The translations under genes were made by a program, and so were the position numbers. From Desulfopila sp. IMCC35008 (GTDB lineage Bacteria; Desulfobacterota; Desulfobulbia; Desulfobulbales; Desulfocapsaceae): a stretch of 64,000 bases of DNA. The notes beneath the pieces are model-generated. The model saw only the letters and a program-made list of their open reading frames with translations. It was not told the DNA's origin and did not search any database. The stretch lies in assembly GCF_010646885.2 (NCBI RefSeq), contig NZ_CP050700.1, positions 4,304,501-4,368,500 on the forward strand, in the 5' to 3' direction. Positions 37,201 to 46,298 of the stretch are shown one piece after another. Numbering within the stretch: the stretch's first letter is position 1; each line of letters begins with the position of its first letter.

Positions 37201-38833
37201 AAAGAATAACACCTACACTGAAGAGATCGGCTGTTTCGTCAAACTGTTCATTGATATAGAGTTCCGGGGCAATAAAGGGGGAAGCCTGTAACGCTTCCGG
37301 ATGAAAAACGGTGTACTCAGGGGCGTGATCATCAGGCAGATAGGTATAATCAAAGTTCATAAGTTTAGGGGTATTGCCATCCATCAAAATATTTTCCGGT
37401 CGCAAATCCCGATGAACTATCACATCTTGATGAAGCCTGACTAAGGCTGATACAATATCTGAAACGAGTTCCGTTGCCTCCTTTTCACTAAACTTTTCCT
37501 TATTTGCGATGACATCAGCCAAAGAACCATCCTCTGTCCAGTCAGATACCTCTATAAGCAGACCATCATCATTTGGAACAGGCTCCACTTTCAAGATATT
37601 GGGATGAGAGCCAATCTGGTCTAGCGTTTTCAGGGTGTGGAAAGATTTTTCTCTTTGAATCTTTTGTTTAGACTCAGAAAGTTCAGAATCAGAAGGAAAG
37701 ATCCTTAACCTTTTGATAGTTTGCAACTCCAACCCTGCTACTCGGGCAAGTAATTCAATACGGCTGTCAGTTTGGGTTATATTTTCTAGGATATCGTACC
37801 CTGGAACTTCCAGGGTCTTGTTTCGAGGCCCGGTCTGCCATTCTTTTAACCTTGCTGCAATTTTGTCTCGATCAGCAGCAGATAAGGTTCTTTCTTCGAC
37901 ATTACCACTCAACCTGTACTTAAAGAATTTAACCAGGGTTTCAGTATCAGCAAAAGTCGGATTATGGCGTGTTGTTTTGTAATTATCATCATGATGCACA
38001 GTGGCATCGAGATTAGTCAGCACAACCACAGACTCTACCCAGGGGCACTTAAGATATGGAAATTCCTTTTCAATGACGCCTCTCAGTACCTGACACTTGT
38101 ATTTGTTTGATTTGTGTGGATCCTTTCGGTAACGGCCATTGACTTGCCAATTGTTGGGAGCTATATCAACCTCCCCACTCCAATGCTTGAGCTCAACAAT
38201 AGTGATCAAATTCATAGATATGGCAATCAAATCACACTCAAGGTAGGAATTCGTGGCAGGGTCATAAAGGTCGTGATTTGGGACAAACTTGATATTGCTG
38301 CTTTTTACAAATGGCTGGACAATGGCAGTGAGAGCTTGGGCTTCGTGGGGAAATTTACTGGGTATTTGAAGTGAGGGGGTGGTACTGGAGGTGTCATAAT
38401 GTTTCAACGATTGCATTAGGAAATCTTTAACATCCAGACAAATAGTAGGATTTTGCAAGTGCACAAAGATTTCATCATCCAAGCAAGCATAATTAACAAA
38501 ACTATTGAGCTCCCGAGGTGAACCTACTGAGTTCAAACTCTCCAATGCATGTTCCTGCCCAGCAACTGCTACTAATTTCCAGAACTCACTTGAGCGTAAA
38601 TGAAAAAAAGGATTTAAAGGTCTATTGCTATCTTGTTTCCTAGAAAAACGACTGAAATATTTTGAAAACAAATCCTTAAAATCAGAATCAAAGAATATCC
38701 TATTATCTAAGTAGACTCCTTGTTCAATCCCATCTATTACAGCAAGAACAGCTATGGCCTTATGTGGCTTGTCAGTTTCAATGTTTTTTGGAACAACAGC
38801 CATTAAGAGATCTTTAAAGTTTTGTATATCCAT
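34268..38833 (-). CDS. multidomain fusion: SBD-like, NERD nuclease, two kinase domains, P-loop ATPase
   Basis: 1521 residues. Residues about 20-90 (DKPHKAIAVLAVID... NPFFHLRSSEFWKLV) resemble the DNA sulfur-binding domain of ScoMcrA-type enzymes. About 165-275 is a NERD/PD-(D/E)XK nuclease with D201, E214 and K216 (VELK). Kinase domain 1 (about 345-560) keeps HRDLRPEN at 474-481 but has NFD (493-495) for DFG, so it may be a pseudokinase. Kinase domain 2 (about 640-900) has K667, HNDIKPDN at 760-767 and an intact DFG at 780-782. A P-loop (TGHAGDGKST, 995-1004) and a Cys cluster (1150, 1153, 1159) belong to a DptF-like C-terminal ATPase. NERD plus tandem kinase also matches PglW of BREX type 2. 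It likely senses modified or foreign DNA and signals by phosphorylation. Confidence 0.75.
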   Translation of the reverse strand: MDIQNFKDLLMAVVPKNIETDKPHKAIAVLAVIDGIEQGVYLDNRIFFDSDFKDLFSKYFSRFSRKQDSNRPLNPFFHLRSSEFWKLVAVAGQEHALESLNSVGSPRELNSFVNYACLDDEIFVHLQNPTICLDVKDFLMQSLKHYDTSSTTPSLQIPSKFPHEAQALTAIVQPFVKSSNIKFVPNHDLYDPATNSYLECDLIAISMNLITIVELKHWSGEVDIAPNNWQVNGRYRKDPHKSNKYKCQVLRGVIEKEFPYLKCPWVESVVVLTNLDATVHHDDNYKTTRHNPTFADTETLVKFFKYRLSGNVEERTLSAADRDKIAARLKEWQTGPRNKTLEVPGYDILENITQTDSRIELLARVAGLELQTIKRLRIFPSDSELSESKQKIQREKSFHTLKTLDQIGSHPNILKVEPVPNDDGLLIEVSDWTEDGSLADVIANKEKFSEKEATELVSDIVSALVRLHQDVIVHRDLRPENILMDGNTPKLMNFDYTYLPDDHAPEYTVFHPEALQASPFIAPELYINEQFDETADLFSVGVILYRMLCGEDPFEKSLDLIDTGGLSDSALAKLKAEDLSSSLFELITSLICFPRTKRIQQAEQVLAILLKQNEEQEAERKVAPPNDEVLQAGDACNVYEIVKFIGQGREAQVYRAREVGDRQVALKLFMHKVPRQRIIDERQNLEQLKNPYILHIHTLSQWSDGRFFLVTNLVEGASMREMITEGQRPSVDEFRHVAGCLLQALEAMHRAPDREKPLLHNDIKPDNILLTEDFDPVLIDFGTACYPRISSYMGTDLYTAPDLLRKVDFEFCESGDLFALAVTLFEWLCGMRPYDGVASSEVTPKPACNFIADLPEKLNDWLDQAVQPKRTSRFAKIGDMQEAFENIWAVEEQEEVIESELSPLPAEDQDEENKAKTIVKSISSSKRDKATDPYCRNPFVHYLNTLHNATSEDENSLAESQARNPYFGSIHVSLPQTDFIFEKLTCSDGAHVILTGHAGDGKSTIGLELYKKANNLDFDAPLDQALDAKERIVTDQGTIHIVKDMSELGVKERSEVLAQTIDPEKSGEHWLIISNTGTMLSTFKEIARGKDVHWPKMESDMLKGLGSHDPHSLTLFDTNFILINLAQTDNIATAMQAFDSILEHKEWEKCQTCDLLTSCSVQQNVALLKGNQLARKRISMVYRRLKGYGIRLTMRQITGHLAYSLTGGLDCRNIRGHAVSAAPPHPSDNLFSNRFFGHKGPRFDVQANRLKAIQHIQALEMGSKPFLSFDRDLWNETGDLHLSLSEDGLKSMVRQLRQDLRRDNNSRRIRQSIRRLYYVFAEFGQQERALPFFLDSQVLSAVQKWHDSESGGPSAKEKADLLRQILYVLQEEFTGLQLGANIRPSHLYITLRRRQEGYRQSVQLLVAQIPLASFMLEWRQINTEFPPFTHSLVLKEQVSKAEMVLDIPFLDFVLMRDMGEVGQRLNPGYKDRLEKLKSDLLRSPHYNNKESEQQLTLLELDRTGNLNTRSLLVENQQLQVV

Positions 38834-38849
38834 TCCTGCACCCTCCTGA

Positions 38850-39638
38850 TTAAAGATCGCAAATTATGCAAGCTTTTGGGCCAAAATCTTGAAAAATATC
38901 GACCAACTTATCTCCACTTTCATTTTTCTTTTTTGCTGATATTTTATCTAGATGAGCTTTTTCAATTTCATCTTTACGCAGTAGCAACTCTTCTAAACTT
39001 TCCCCTTCACTCCAAGTAAATCGTTTTTCACCCTCACCGACTTTTTCATACGACATTGCTTTCTTGAAAAGATCAGGATGGTGTTTATGCAAATTGACCC
39101 ACTCAATCTTTTGTTGAAAGAAACAAAAAAAGCATCCAGACCGACTCCGCCACTCATAGTATTTTGGGAAACCAAGTCCACTGCTTTCTAATAAATTTTC
39201 GATATCAGCATAGACGAGACCATCTTCAATAAAAGGGTAAACCGGAATAATATTGTCATTATTTGATATATATCCATCCCTATCCTCATCTGCGCGGATG
39301 CCTATATAGCTGTATATTTTATCCGATCCTATTGCTTTCTCATAAGGTGATATTTTTAAAACATCGGTACACCATCTTTTATGCGGTGACGGCAAATATC
39401 CCCCTTTCAAGTCCAGCCAAGTCTCAAAATCCCGCTCGGGTTTCACCACTGTTATCTCAATTCCCAAGATCGCCCGCATTCGCTTTAAAAACTCATAGGT
39501 CTCCGCCAGCTCATAACCCGTGTCCATAAACATATATTCAAGATTTGGTACCTTGTCCTGAAGGTATACAGCCAATGCAGCACTATCCTTTCCGCCCGAC
39601 AATGATAGTACATGCCGTCTATTGTCATGGTTAGTCAT
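38850..39638 (-). CDS. sspD: SspD, PAPS-reductase/ATP-pyrophosphatase family sulfur transferase
   Basis: 262 residues. The PP-loop SGGKDS is at 14-19 and the family motif DTGYELAETYEFL follows. Cysteines in HKRWCTDVLK, in RSGCFFCFFQQ and at the C-terminus (ACIICDL) suggest an iron-sulfur cluster as in DndC/SspD. The enzyme would adenylate the DNA backbone phosphate and hand over sulfur. It overlaps sspC by 8 bp and lies 16 bp before the fusion gene. A sulfur donor (SspA or a host IscS) is needed and is not encoded here. Confidence 0.8.
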   Translation of the reverse strand: MTNHDNRRHVLSLSGGKDSAALAVYLQDKVPNLEYMFMDTGYELAETYEFLKRMRAILGIEITVVKPERDFETWLDLKGGYLPSPHKRWCTDVLKISPYEKAIGSDKIYSYIGIRADEDRDGYISNNDNIIPVYPFIEDGLVYADIENLLESSGLGFPKYYEWRSRSGCFFCFFQQKIEWVNLHKHHPDLFKKAMSYEKVGEGEKRFTWSEGESLEELLLRKDEIEKAHLDKISAKKKNESGDKLVDIFQDFGPKACIICDL

Positions 39639-42600
39639 TTAAGCCTTTCTCCTTAGATGCAAGTAGTTGTTCCCCTAAAAGTACCATCAAAGCTTCAAGC
39701 TCTTCCGTGTCGTAAGTAGTTTCTAATTCATTCATAATTTTACGCATCGACGATTCTGTTTTTTTATTCACTGTGACCACCTTACCAGGCATAGCGCCCG
39801 AACCATCCATTATGGCTACGAAACGGACATCCTTACCTTCTTGGTTCACCGGCAAAGAAAGCTCGGCTGTAACCACTGCCTCTAGAGCAGAAAATCTTCT
39901 GGAAAAATCATGAACCTTAGCAGTGAATATTTGCAGATCGTTATCACGCCAGGAATCAACAGGGCGTTGATTGATAATAGTCCCTACTGAGATCAACCAC
40001 TCATCATTAGAGGTAGATGATTTACAAAGAGCTGTTAAAAAGGGTTTCAGCTGCTTGTCTGCACATCGTGTGAGCAATGGAATTGCTCGACTTTGTAATT
40101 CTTTTTGTAATAAACTAACATCTTCCTGCCAGTTAAATGCCTGCAGAATGTTATCTGCAATATTTTGCTGCAATATCTGATCTGCCTTACTTAGTTCAAT
40201 AAGAGCGTCTCGAAGAACTTGCTGAAACTTGACAACCTGCTCTGGGTCCATCTCTTTACTATCTGAGAAAGCTCCACACCCCAAAGCCTCAGGCAAATCG
40301 GAAAACAAAAGGGTTATCGGATCCTTGGCAGCCAACAGTACCCGGCGAGCAGCCTGTGCATGTTTGCTAATTGTTTTGGTTTGTTTGACATAATCACTTA
40401 AAGTATTGGCGAACTGTACTAGAGGCCCAACAACACTTACCATGTCTGCATTTCTGATTTTTTGCCCTGCTGCGGGGCTAGTATTAAGGAGCTTTCGGTA
40501 AACTTGAAAAATTTCTCCTCGAATACCGGTAGAAGCAAACCGCTTGACCGTAAAGAGTTCTGGTCTCTTAACCATCAGCTCCATTTCATCACAGGTCAAA
40601 GCAGGAAGAAAACGTCCCTCTCTATACAAAGCGAGTTCATCAGCCTCCACCAACAAGTAAAGGCAAAGGAAAATTGGAACCGGGCCATATTTCATACCAA
40701 CAGGTGCTTGCTGCAACTCCCGAACCATAGAGCTAACAGGTAGCTCACTCTCTTCTGCCTTCTGAATCAACTCATCCAAGGCATTCCAAGCCGGGAAATA
40801 GGTAGAACTTTCTGTAGGAGGTAGGAATCCCCAGGAACCACCTATTTGCTTGTGTACTCTGCCACTGAGCAACATCGTACGATAAATGGCCACTTCCGGC
40901 CCTGTGCCGCTCATACCAAGCATCTGTTCCTCTGCTCCCAAAATCATCGCATCAATAACTTCCCGCCTAGCTCGGGCTGTGGCAGAAGACAGGTTGTTAC
41001 GATTAATGAGTTCATTACGAACTGTTGGGCAATCGGAATATACTGCATCGCACACAGTACTTATCTGGCGAGAAAGAGCTCGGTGAGAAGGAATTTCAAC
41101 AGACTGCCCCTGTACAAACCAAAGCAGCGAATTACTTCCGTGGGAATATTCCTGATCAATAAGTTTTGCGAGTTTTTTAGTAGCTATTTGAGCCCGGTAT
41201 CTTGCCTCTTTTCGAGCCACACTATCTCGAGCAAGCTCAGAGGACTCGGCAATCATTTTATTTATAGATGCTGCTTCAATAATGGCTTGTAGTATTTGTT
41301 TTTCGCTTGGTGCGTATGCAACCAGAACGGGTCTACCATCATCAGTTTTGGTAGGAATCAATTCTGGTGATTCGGCCTCACCAAAGCACTGTAGTAAAAG
41401 TCCGTCCGCATCCGGAGACTCACATTGTATGTTTTCTTGCAAACCAGCTAATGAAATCCAACGCCGTTCAAAATGGCGAACACTACCTGTTTCATATGAA
41501 TGGCGAGCAGCGACAATTGGTATCAGAGGTGCTGTTTGCGTAAGCATCTCGTCTAAAGCTATGCCCGTTAGTTTTGTTCGATAAGTTTCCAGGGCTTCAT
41601 CAAAATCAATATCGGTACCTTCCCAAAGCCGAAATTCATCTGCATATTCTCGATATATTAAAAGTCCTTTCCGCGACAGCTTCTCCAAAATATTCAAAGT
41701 ATCATCCCTGGAAAGACATTCTTCTCCAGGACAGGAACAAGCAAAAACAACAATCTCTCTGGAAGCTCGTAGACCTGCAGGTTGAGCTAAGAGATTTAAT
41801 AAGGCAATGACCTTTAACACCTCCCTTTCTTTTCTCGGGAAATGGCTGGTTTCTTCGATAATGGAATTGACTTCGAACCACCTTTTAGATTCCGGTCGAT
41901 TCATTGAGAGAGTATTAGTTACGGCCAAGAAGTAGTCATATAATGCCGCAGGTCTAAATGATGTAAGCCCTCCTTTCTCAACATCAATTTGTGTGCCTTT
42001 TATAAAATTGGGCAATGCGTATGGATCACCACCACATAGAAAAGAAAATAGGGTACGATCATTTTGAGCAAAACGACAACAAAGGTCGGGCAAAGTGTAG
42101 ACTACCAATGGATGAAGTGGATAGCAGGCCGCAATCGAATCCTTGTCTATTATGTCTTTTTCAGGTAGTTCCAAAGAATTGAGTTGGTCAGAAAAGAAAC
42201 AGGTCCAACGTTTTAATAACTGACCAAATAGTTGCGACTTAGTTTCTGTCCCCTCTGGTGAGGGACCTCTCTTTTCGCGGTAGGAATTGCCGTTTCGAGT
42301 GATCAGGGTAGTGCCGATAAATTGAACCATTTGCCGCCGTGGTTCAATAAAGGAAATATCTTCAAACCTTCCTTGTATTTTCCCCCACTCCTGGACCTGT
42401 TTATTTGTAAGCGATGATGCATGTTCTTCAAAAGCCTGGTGAAGACATACCCAGGTGAAAATCCCATTGCTCTCAGCCAGCAACTGAAGAATATAGAGAT
42501 CACCATCCCCAGCATGTCGAGCCATGAATTCTAGATTTTTTCCAAACTCATCTAGAACAATGACTAGCGGCGCACCGTGCAGCCTACCAGCCATTTTAAT

Positions 42601-43128
42601 GAGCCTTAACAGCATAGTTGTATCAGTACAATCCTGATCAATAAAATTTCGAATATCACTTTCGAGATGACTTAGCTCTTCCCTTCGTTTTGGGCTGCAA
42701 AAGACATGATTTACCGCTTGTTGCAATGCCCTAGCCAGGGTGCGATTAATAGGTTCAAATGATGCTGTTGCTGCAATACGTAGAAAACCCTGTTGTTTTT
42801 GTTGTTTCGTAAGATTAACGAATTTCTTATGCAATCCTGGGGAGCGTTTTTTCAATATAGCTGCAGCAACTTTGGTCGCCTGATTGTCTGGCCCACATAG
42901 AGACAGCAAAAAATTTACAAAAGCCGACTTCCCCATGCCGTAAGGGCCTGTCAATGACCATGCAGATATCTTTTCACCAGCAAGCGCGGAAATAAAGCGG
43001 CTAATGATATCTGCACCTTTATCGGTCATTATATATTGTTTAAGTGTAACCTCATTTTCCAAATCCCGTTCAATATTAACTGAACGAGCTACATTTGAAC
43101 CAGGCTGCACAATGTCAGATAAAAGCAT
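39631..43128 (-). CDS. sspC: SspC, P-loop ATPase of phosphorothioation
   Basis: 1165 residues. Walker A GPYGMGKS is at 61-68 and Walker B LVIVLDEFGKNLEF at 188-201. A long C-terminal part contains helical repeats. Its place between a DUF4007 gene and a PP-loop sulfur-transfer gene is the SspB-SspC-SspD arrangement. The ATPase is thought to license strand-specific sulfur incorporation. It is similar in architecture to the 1421-residue ATPase at 22109, indicating a duplication inside the operon. Large P-loop ATPases of BREX are an alternative family assignment. Confidence 0.72.
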   Translation of the reverse strand: MLLSDIVQPGSNVARSVNIERDLENEVTLKQYIMTDKGADIISRFISALAGEKISAWSLTGPYGMGKSAFVNFLLSLCGPDNQATKVAAAILKKRSPGLHKKFVNLTKQQKQQGFLRIAATASFEPINRTLARALQQAVNHVFCSPKRREELSHLESDIRNFIDQDCTDTTMLLRLIKMAGRLHGAPLVIVLDEFGKNLEFMARHAGDGDLYILQLLAESNGIFTWVCLHQAFEEHASSLTNKQVQEWGKIQGRFEDISFIEPRRQMVQFIGTTLITRNGNSYREKRGPSPEGTETKSQLFGQLLKRWTCFFSDQLNSLELPEKDIIDKDSIAACYPLHPLVVYTLPDLCCRFAQNDRTLFSFLCGGDPYALPNFIKGTQIDVEKGGLTSFRPAALYDYFLAVTNTLSMNRPESKRWFEVNSIIEETSHFPRKEREVLKVIALLNLLAQPAGLRASREIVVFACSCPGEECLSRDDTLNILEKLSRKGLLIYREYADEFRLWEGTDIDFDEALETYRTKLTGIALDEMLTQTAPLIPIVAARHSYETGSVRHFERRWISLAGLQENIQCESPDADGLLLQCFGEAESPELIPTKTDDGRPVLVAYAPSEKQILQAIIEAASINKMIAESSELARDSVARKEARYRAQIATKKLAKLIDQEYSHGSNSLLWFVQGQSVEIPSHRALSRQISTVCDAVYSDCPTVRNELINRNNLSSATARARREVIDAMILGAEEQMLGMSGTGPEVAIYRTMLLSGRVHKQIGGSWGFLPPTESSTYFPAWNALDELIQKAEESELPVSSMVRELQQAPVGMKYGPVPIFLCLYLLVEADELALYREGRFLPALTCDEMELMVKRPELFTVKRFASTGIRGEIFQVYRKLLNTSPAAGQKIRNADMVSVVGPLVQFANTLSDYVKQTKTISKHAQAARRVLLAAKDPITLLFSDLPEALGCGAFSDSKEMDPEQVVKFQQVLRDALIELSKADQILQQNIADNILQAFNWQEDVSLLQKELQSRAIPLLTRCADKQLKPFLTALCKSSTSNDEWLISVGTIINQRPVDSWRDNDLQIFTAKVHDFSRRFSALEAVVTAELSLPVNQEGKDVRFVAIMDGSGAMPGKVVTVNKKTESSMRKIMNELETTYDTEELEALMVLLGEQLLASKEKGLND

Positions 43129-43190
43129 TTAAATGTTTCCTATAAACGAAGAGCAAGATTGAATTATTTTGTCATTTTTTATTTACAGTC

Positions 43191-44126
43191 TTAGGTATGG
43201 CTAGCGTAATAGTCATCTAACAATTTAAGACAGATGCTTTCTGGATCATGTTCGAACTGTAACTGCCTGTTGCCGAATGATTCCACAAAGGATACCTCTG
43301 GTAACTCCCTAACACTTTCCTCGATTCTACGCCCTACATCCGACTCAGAGAGTTTGAAGACGACTCCTGGACTATTAAAGTCATAGACAATTTTATGCAG
43401 AGACAGCGTCCTGAGTTTTGGTTGCGTTATAGCAGCATAGCGGAAACATGAAGCCATAAAAATCGAATTAGGCAGAGAACTCTTTTCTTCCACATTGAAG
43501 GTAGCCTTATTCTTTTTGTCGCCTGCTAAGAGAATGTCTAAACTGGTGAAAGGGCATTCAATCTCATCTGAATTTGCACGATTAGAGAAGGAATACATCC
43601 GCAAAAAACAAGATGCATCCTTTTCAACTGAAGAGCTGGAAAATCGATTGAAACGGTCATCTTGGCGAATACGCCCATCAACAGCCAGAGCAAGATCCTT
43701 TGCTGAAAAATTTCCACGAACATTGCCATTCATAGCTAGTGGCCAGAAAGTAGCAATAACTGGTGGAGTAAAAAGCTGCCAATGGAGCAACCACAAAGTT
43801 CCGATATCTTCTGCAAAAGGATCCCAACCTGTTTTATCAGTAAAAAGCTTCTTGCCGAAGGAAGTAACTTCCATCGGACCTGCTACTCGTAGAGGTTTTT
43901 TATCACTGATCGGGCGAATAATATTAAAGGCCATGCACCAGAAGCGAATAGACCTCACCATATTCTTACCAACACCAAGCAGCTCAATGGCGTCTGGTCT
44001 ATCAAATATCCCTGGGTCACTCAAAACCCCATCGAACCCTTTTTTCAACCAACTGTAACGAGGGCAAAAGGTCTCATGCCTGGCAAAATAAATACTTTCA
44101 AACCACTCTGATAAATCTGTCGTCAT
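43191..44126 (-). CDS. sspB: SspB, DUF4007 family protein of DNA phosphorothioation
   Basis: 311 residues. The family start YFARHETFCPRYSWLKKGFDGV (about 13-34), the winged-helix-like region with ELLGVGKNMVRSIRFWC, and the tail motif TLWLLHWQL identify DUF4007. In the Ssp system, SspB nicks one DNA strand to allow sulfur insertion. It is followed by sspC after 62 bp and preceded by the methyltransferase gene after 46 bp. Confidence 0.8.
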   Translation of the reverse strand: MTTDLSEWFESIYFARHETFCPRYSWLKKGFDGVLSDPGIFDRPDAIELLGVGKNMVRSIRFWCMAFNIIRPISDKKPLRVAGPMEVTSFGKKLFTDKTGWDPFAEDIGTLWLLHWQLFTPPVIATFWPLAMNGNVRGNFSAKDLALAVDGRIRQDDRFNRFSSSSVEKDASCFLRMYSFSNRANSDEIECPFTSLDILLAGDKKNKATFNVEEKSSLPNSIFMASCFRYAAITQPKLRTLSLHKIVYDFNSPGVVFKLSESDVGRRIEESVRELPEVSFVESFGNRQLQFEHDPESICLKLLDDYYASHT

Positions 44127-44172
44127 CTTTGTCTCTGTATTCCTTATAGTTACACGAAAGCCAACACAGCTT

Positions 44173-46200
44173 TCATGCCTTATAATTATAAAATCTAAAA
44201 CCTCGTACTTTTAAACCCTCATGAGTCTCCAAAGAAGTATCAAACTCTTCACGTTTTGGTCCATACCCTGTCAAATCAAGCCACTTAAAAGTCTTTATAC
44301 GCTGATCAAAACGAGTTTGATTTGAATAATTAGCCATATGAGGGTTCATGAATTGCGATTTTAAATAAAGGGGGTGAGCAGGAAACCTTTCACCATATTC
44401 AAAAAAATCGATCTCCTGTTCTCTCATTTTTATCTTTATTCTCTCCACGAGAAGGGGGAGGGGGGATTCCCAGAAATCTTCATATCGCATCAGAGAAACT
44501 TTACCGGAGTTGATATGGATTTTTATAAGATCTACCCCCTCCAAATCACCATAGAGTTGAGTGGCACAGCCAACATAAATGCGTAATACTGTCGGAAGCT
44601 GTGACAAGTAAGACTGGTGAAAGGTAAACGCTTTCTCCTCCAACAATCCAACCTCTAATCCAGCATAGGTATCCCGACACGCTTCAGCTATAGTAGTTGT
44701 TCGGCCCACCGAGAACAGAACTTCCCTCGCTTCCTGAATGGCATTAGTGTATTTTCCCCAAAAGTTCTTAATATCTCGCTTTAACCCCATCGGCATTTTT
44801 GAATAAGCTTTTCTTTGCTTAAAAAGTCCAAGGGAAAAATATACTAAAAGATCATCTTGTCTTGCCTTAGCGGCATCAGCAAGAATGCTTTCATCATGAA
44901 AGCTCAACAAAAATTGAAAAGCCTTGTTGTGAGAGCCACATAAAGTGCGGAGACTTTCAGATTCTGTGAACTCGTTAGCATCAACAGGCATGCGACCAAG
45001 CTCCAAACTTTTATCCCAAAAATCATCAAGAATCTTATTGTTCAACTCATAAAAAGCCCTCTGCTTAACTTTAAGCCGTTCGGTATCGCCAATATATGAT
45101 AATCTTTTCCAATTTCTCTTTACTTTTTCACGCTCTACAAGGAACTTTTGCTCTTCAATTTTATCTCTAAAAATATAAAAGACACCTGGCCCTACAGCTA
45201 TTGCAGCCTCAGAAAGTACACCTTCCAGATAATTTCTGAATTCTTGTTGGCCATAGTATTTTTGAAATGTATTCCGTGAGGTTATTACCCCATCGCCATG
45301 TTTCTGGTAGCGACACGTTATACTTTCTCCACCCAACATAACAGCAATAACTAAAAGCTTGTGTGCGTGTTGATAGGCCTTCTCCAAGGTTTCTCTTCTT
45401 TCTTGTTGATCCTCAATGACATTGATAACAAAACCTAGATTGACAATATCAGATGATACTACCTGCTCCTCAGGGAAATACACCGGATCCCAACCCTTCG
45501 CATAGAGGCCATGTTGATTTAAAATTCTTATATCATCTCCTTTACCACAGCCATAATCTAACACTGAATACTGACCTGAAAGGTATCCATTACGGTATAA
45601 GCTCTGCATCGGAGAAGAAAGACTGTATCGGTCAATAGCCGTTCTATGTCTTTCGATTTCCTTTTGGGGCACATCGCTTGAAACTCTTTTTTTCGTAAGG
45701 TGCCCTTCTATCAGTTCATACCCCTTAGCTGCGATAACATCTTCCCACCCTTTCTTAAAACCTATAGTGCGTGGAGATTCATACAAGCCTGCTTCTTCAC
45801 CTTCTTTTGTTAATTGTTTAAATTCCCCAACTGCATGATGATCTGGAGCCAGGAACATCTCCTTTCGATGTAATATTGGTGGGTTTTTTGAATTTTTATA
45901 ACTTCGTTTTTGAAATATATTTTCTTTTAAATCGAACAAATAACTTACAGATAGCTCTGGGTATGATTCTGAAAAGAAACTTGGGTAGTTAAGTAAAGAA
46001 AACCTAAAAGTCTTTTTTGAAATTTTTATTACATTCCAGTCAATCCCCTTCAAGTCAAACTCGTCAATTTTTTCATAAACAAATCGAAACAGTTCAATTG
46101 AAACATTTTTGAGTGCTGACTCATGAAGATAAATCGCATCAGGGAGCTTTTTCCCAAGTGATATACTTCTTGTTATGCTTTGAAATTTTTCACAATCCAT
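44173..46200 (-). CDS. DNA phosphorothioation-associated putative methyltransferase
   Basis: 675 residues. The SAM-binding motif DYGCGKGDD is at 215-223, followed by GWDPVYFP (236-243) and DIVNLGFVINVIEDQQER, a signature of the methyltransferase-like family found next to phosphorothioation genes. The preceding HRTAIDRYSLSSPMQSLYRNGYL is also typical. Its substrate is unknown; modification near the sulfur site has been proposed for relatives. The N-terminal 180 residues and C-terminal 300 residues hold no recognised motif. Confidence 0.82.
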   Translation of the reverse strand: MDCEKFQSITRSISLGKKLPDAIYLHESALKNVSIELFRFVYEKIDEFDLKGIDWNVIKISKKTFRFSLLNYPSFFSESYPELSVSYLFDLKENIFQKRSYKNSKNPPILHRKEMFLAPDHHAVGEFKQLTKEGEEAGLYESPRTIGFKKGWEDVIAAKGYELIEGHLTKKRVSSDVPQKEIERHRTAIDRYSLSSPMQSLYRNGYLSGQYSVLDYGCGKGDDIRILNQHGLYAKGWDPVYFPEEQVVSSDIVNLGFVINVIEDQQERRETLEKAYQHAHKLLVIAVMLGGESITCRYQKHGDGVITSRNTFQKYYGQQEFRNYLEGVLSEAAIAVGPGVFYIFRDKIEEQKFLVEREKVKRNWKRLSYIGDTERLKVKQRAFYELNNKILDDFWDKSLELGRMPVDANEFTESESLRTLCGSHNKAFQFLLSFHDESILADAAKARQDDLLVYFSLGLFKQRKAYSKMPMGLKRDIKNFWGKYTNAIQEAREVLFSVGRTTTIAEACRDTYAGLEVGLLEEKAFTFHQSYLSQLPTVLRIYVGCATQLYGDLEGVDLIKIHINSGKVSLMRYEDFWESPLPLLVERIKIKMREQEIDFFEYGERFPAHPLYLKSQFMNPHMANYSNQTRFDQRIKTFKWLDLTGYGPKREEFDTSLETHEGLKVRGFRFYNYKA

Positions 46201-46298
46201 GCCTTGTATTCCATTGCATTATTGATCCAATCTAACAGAACATTTTTTCACATGCAGTAATGTGGAACCTTCATACCACACACCATTATGCTTACCCA

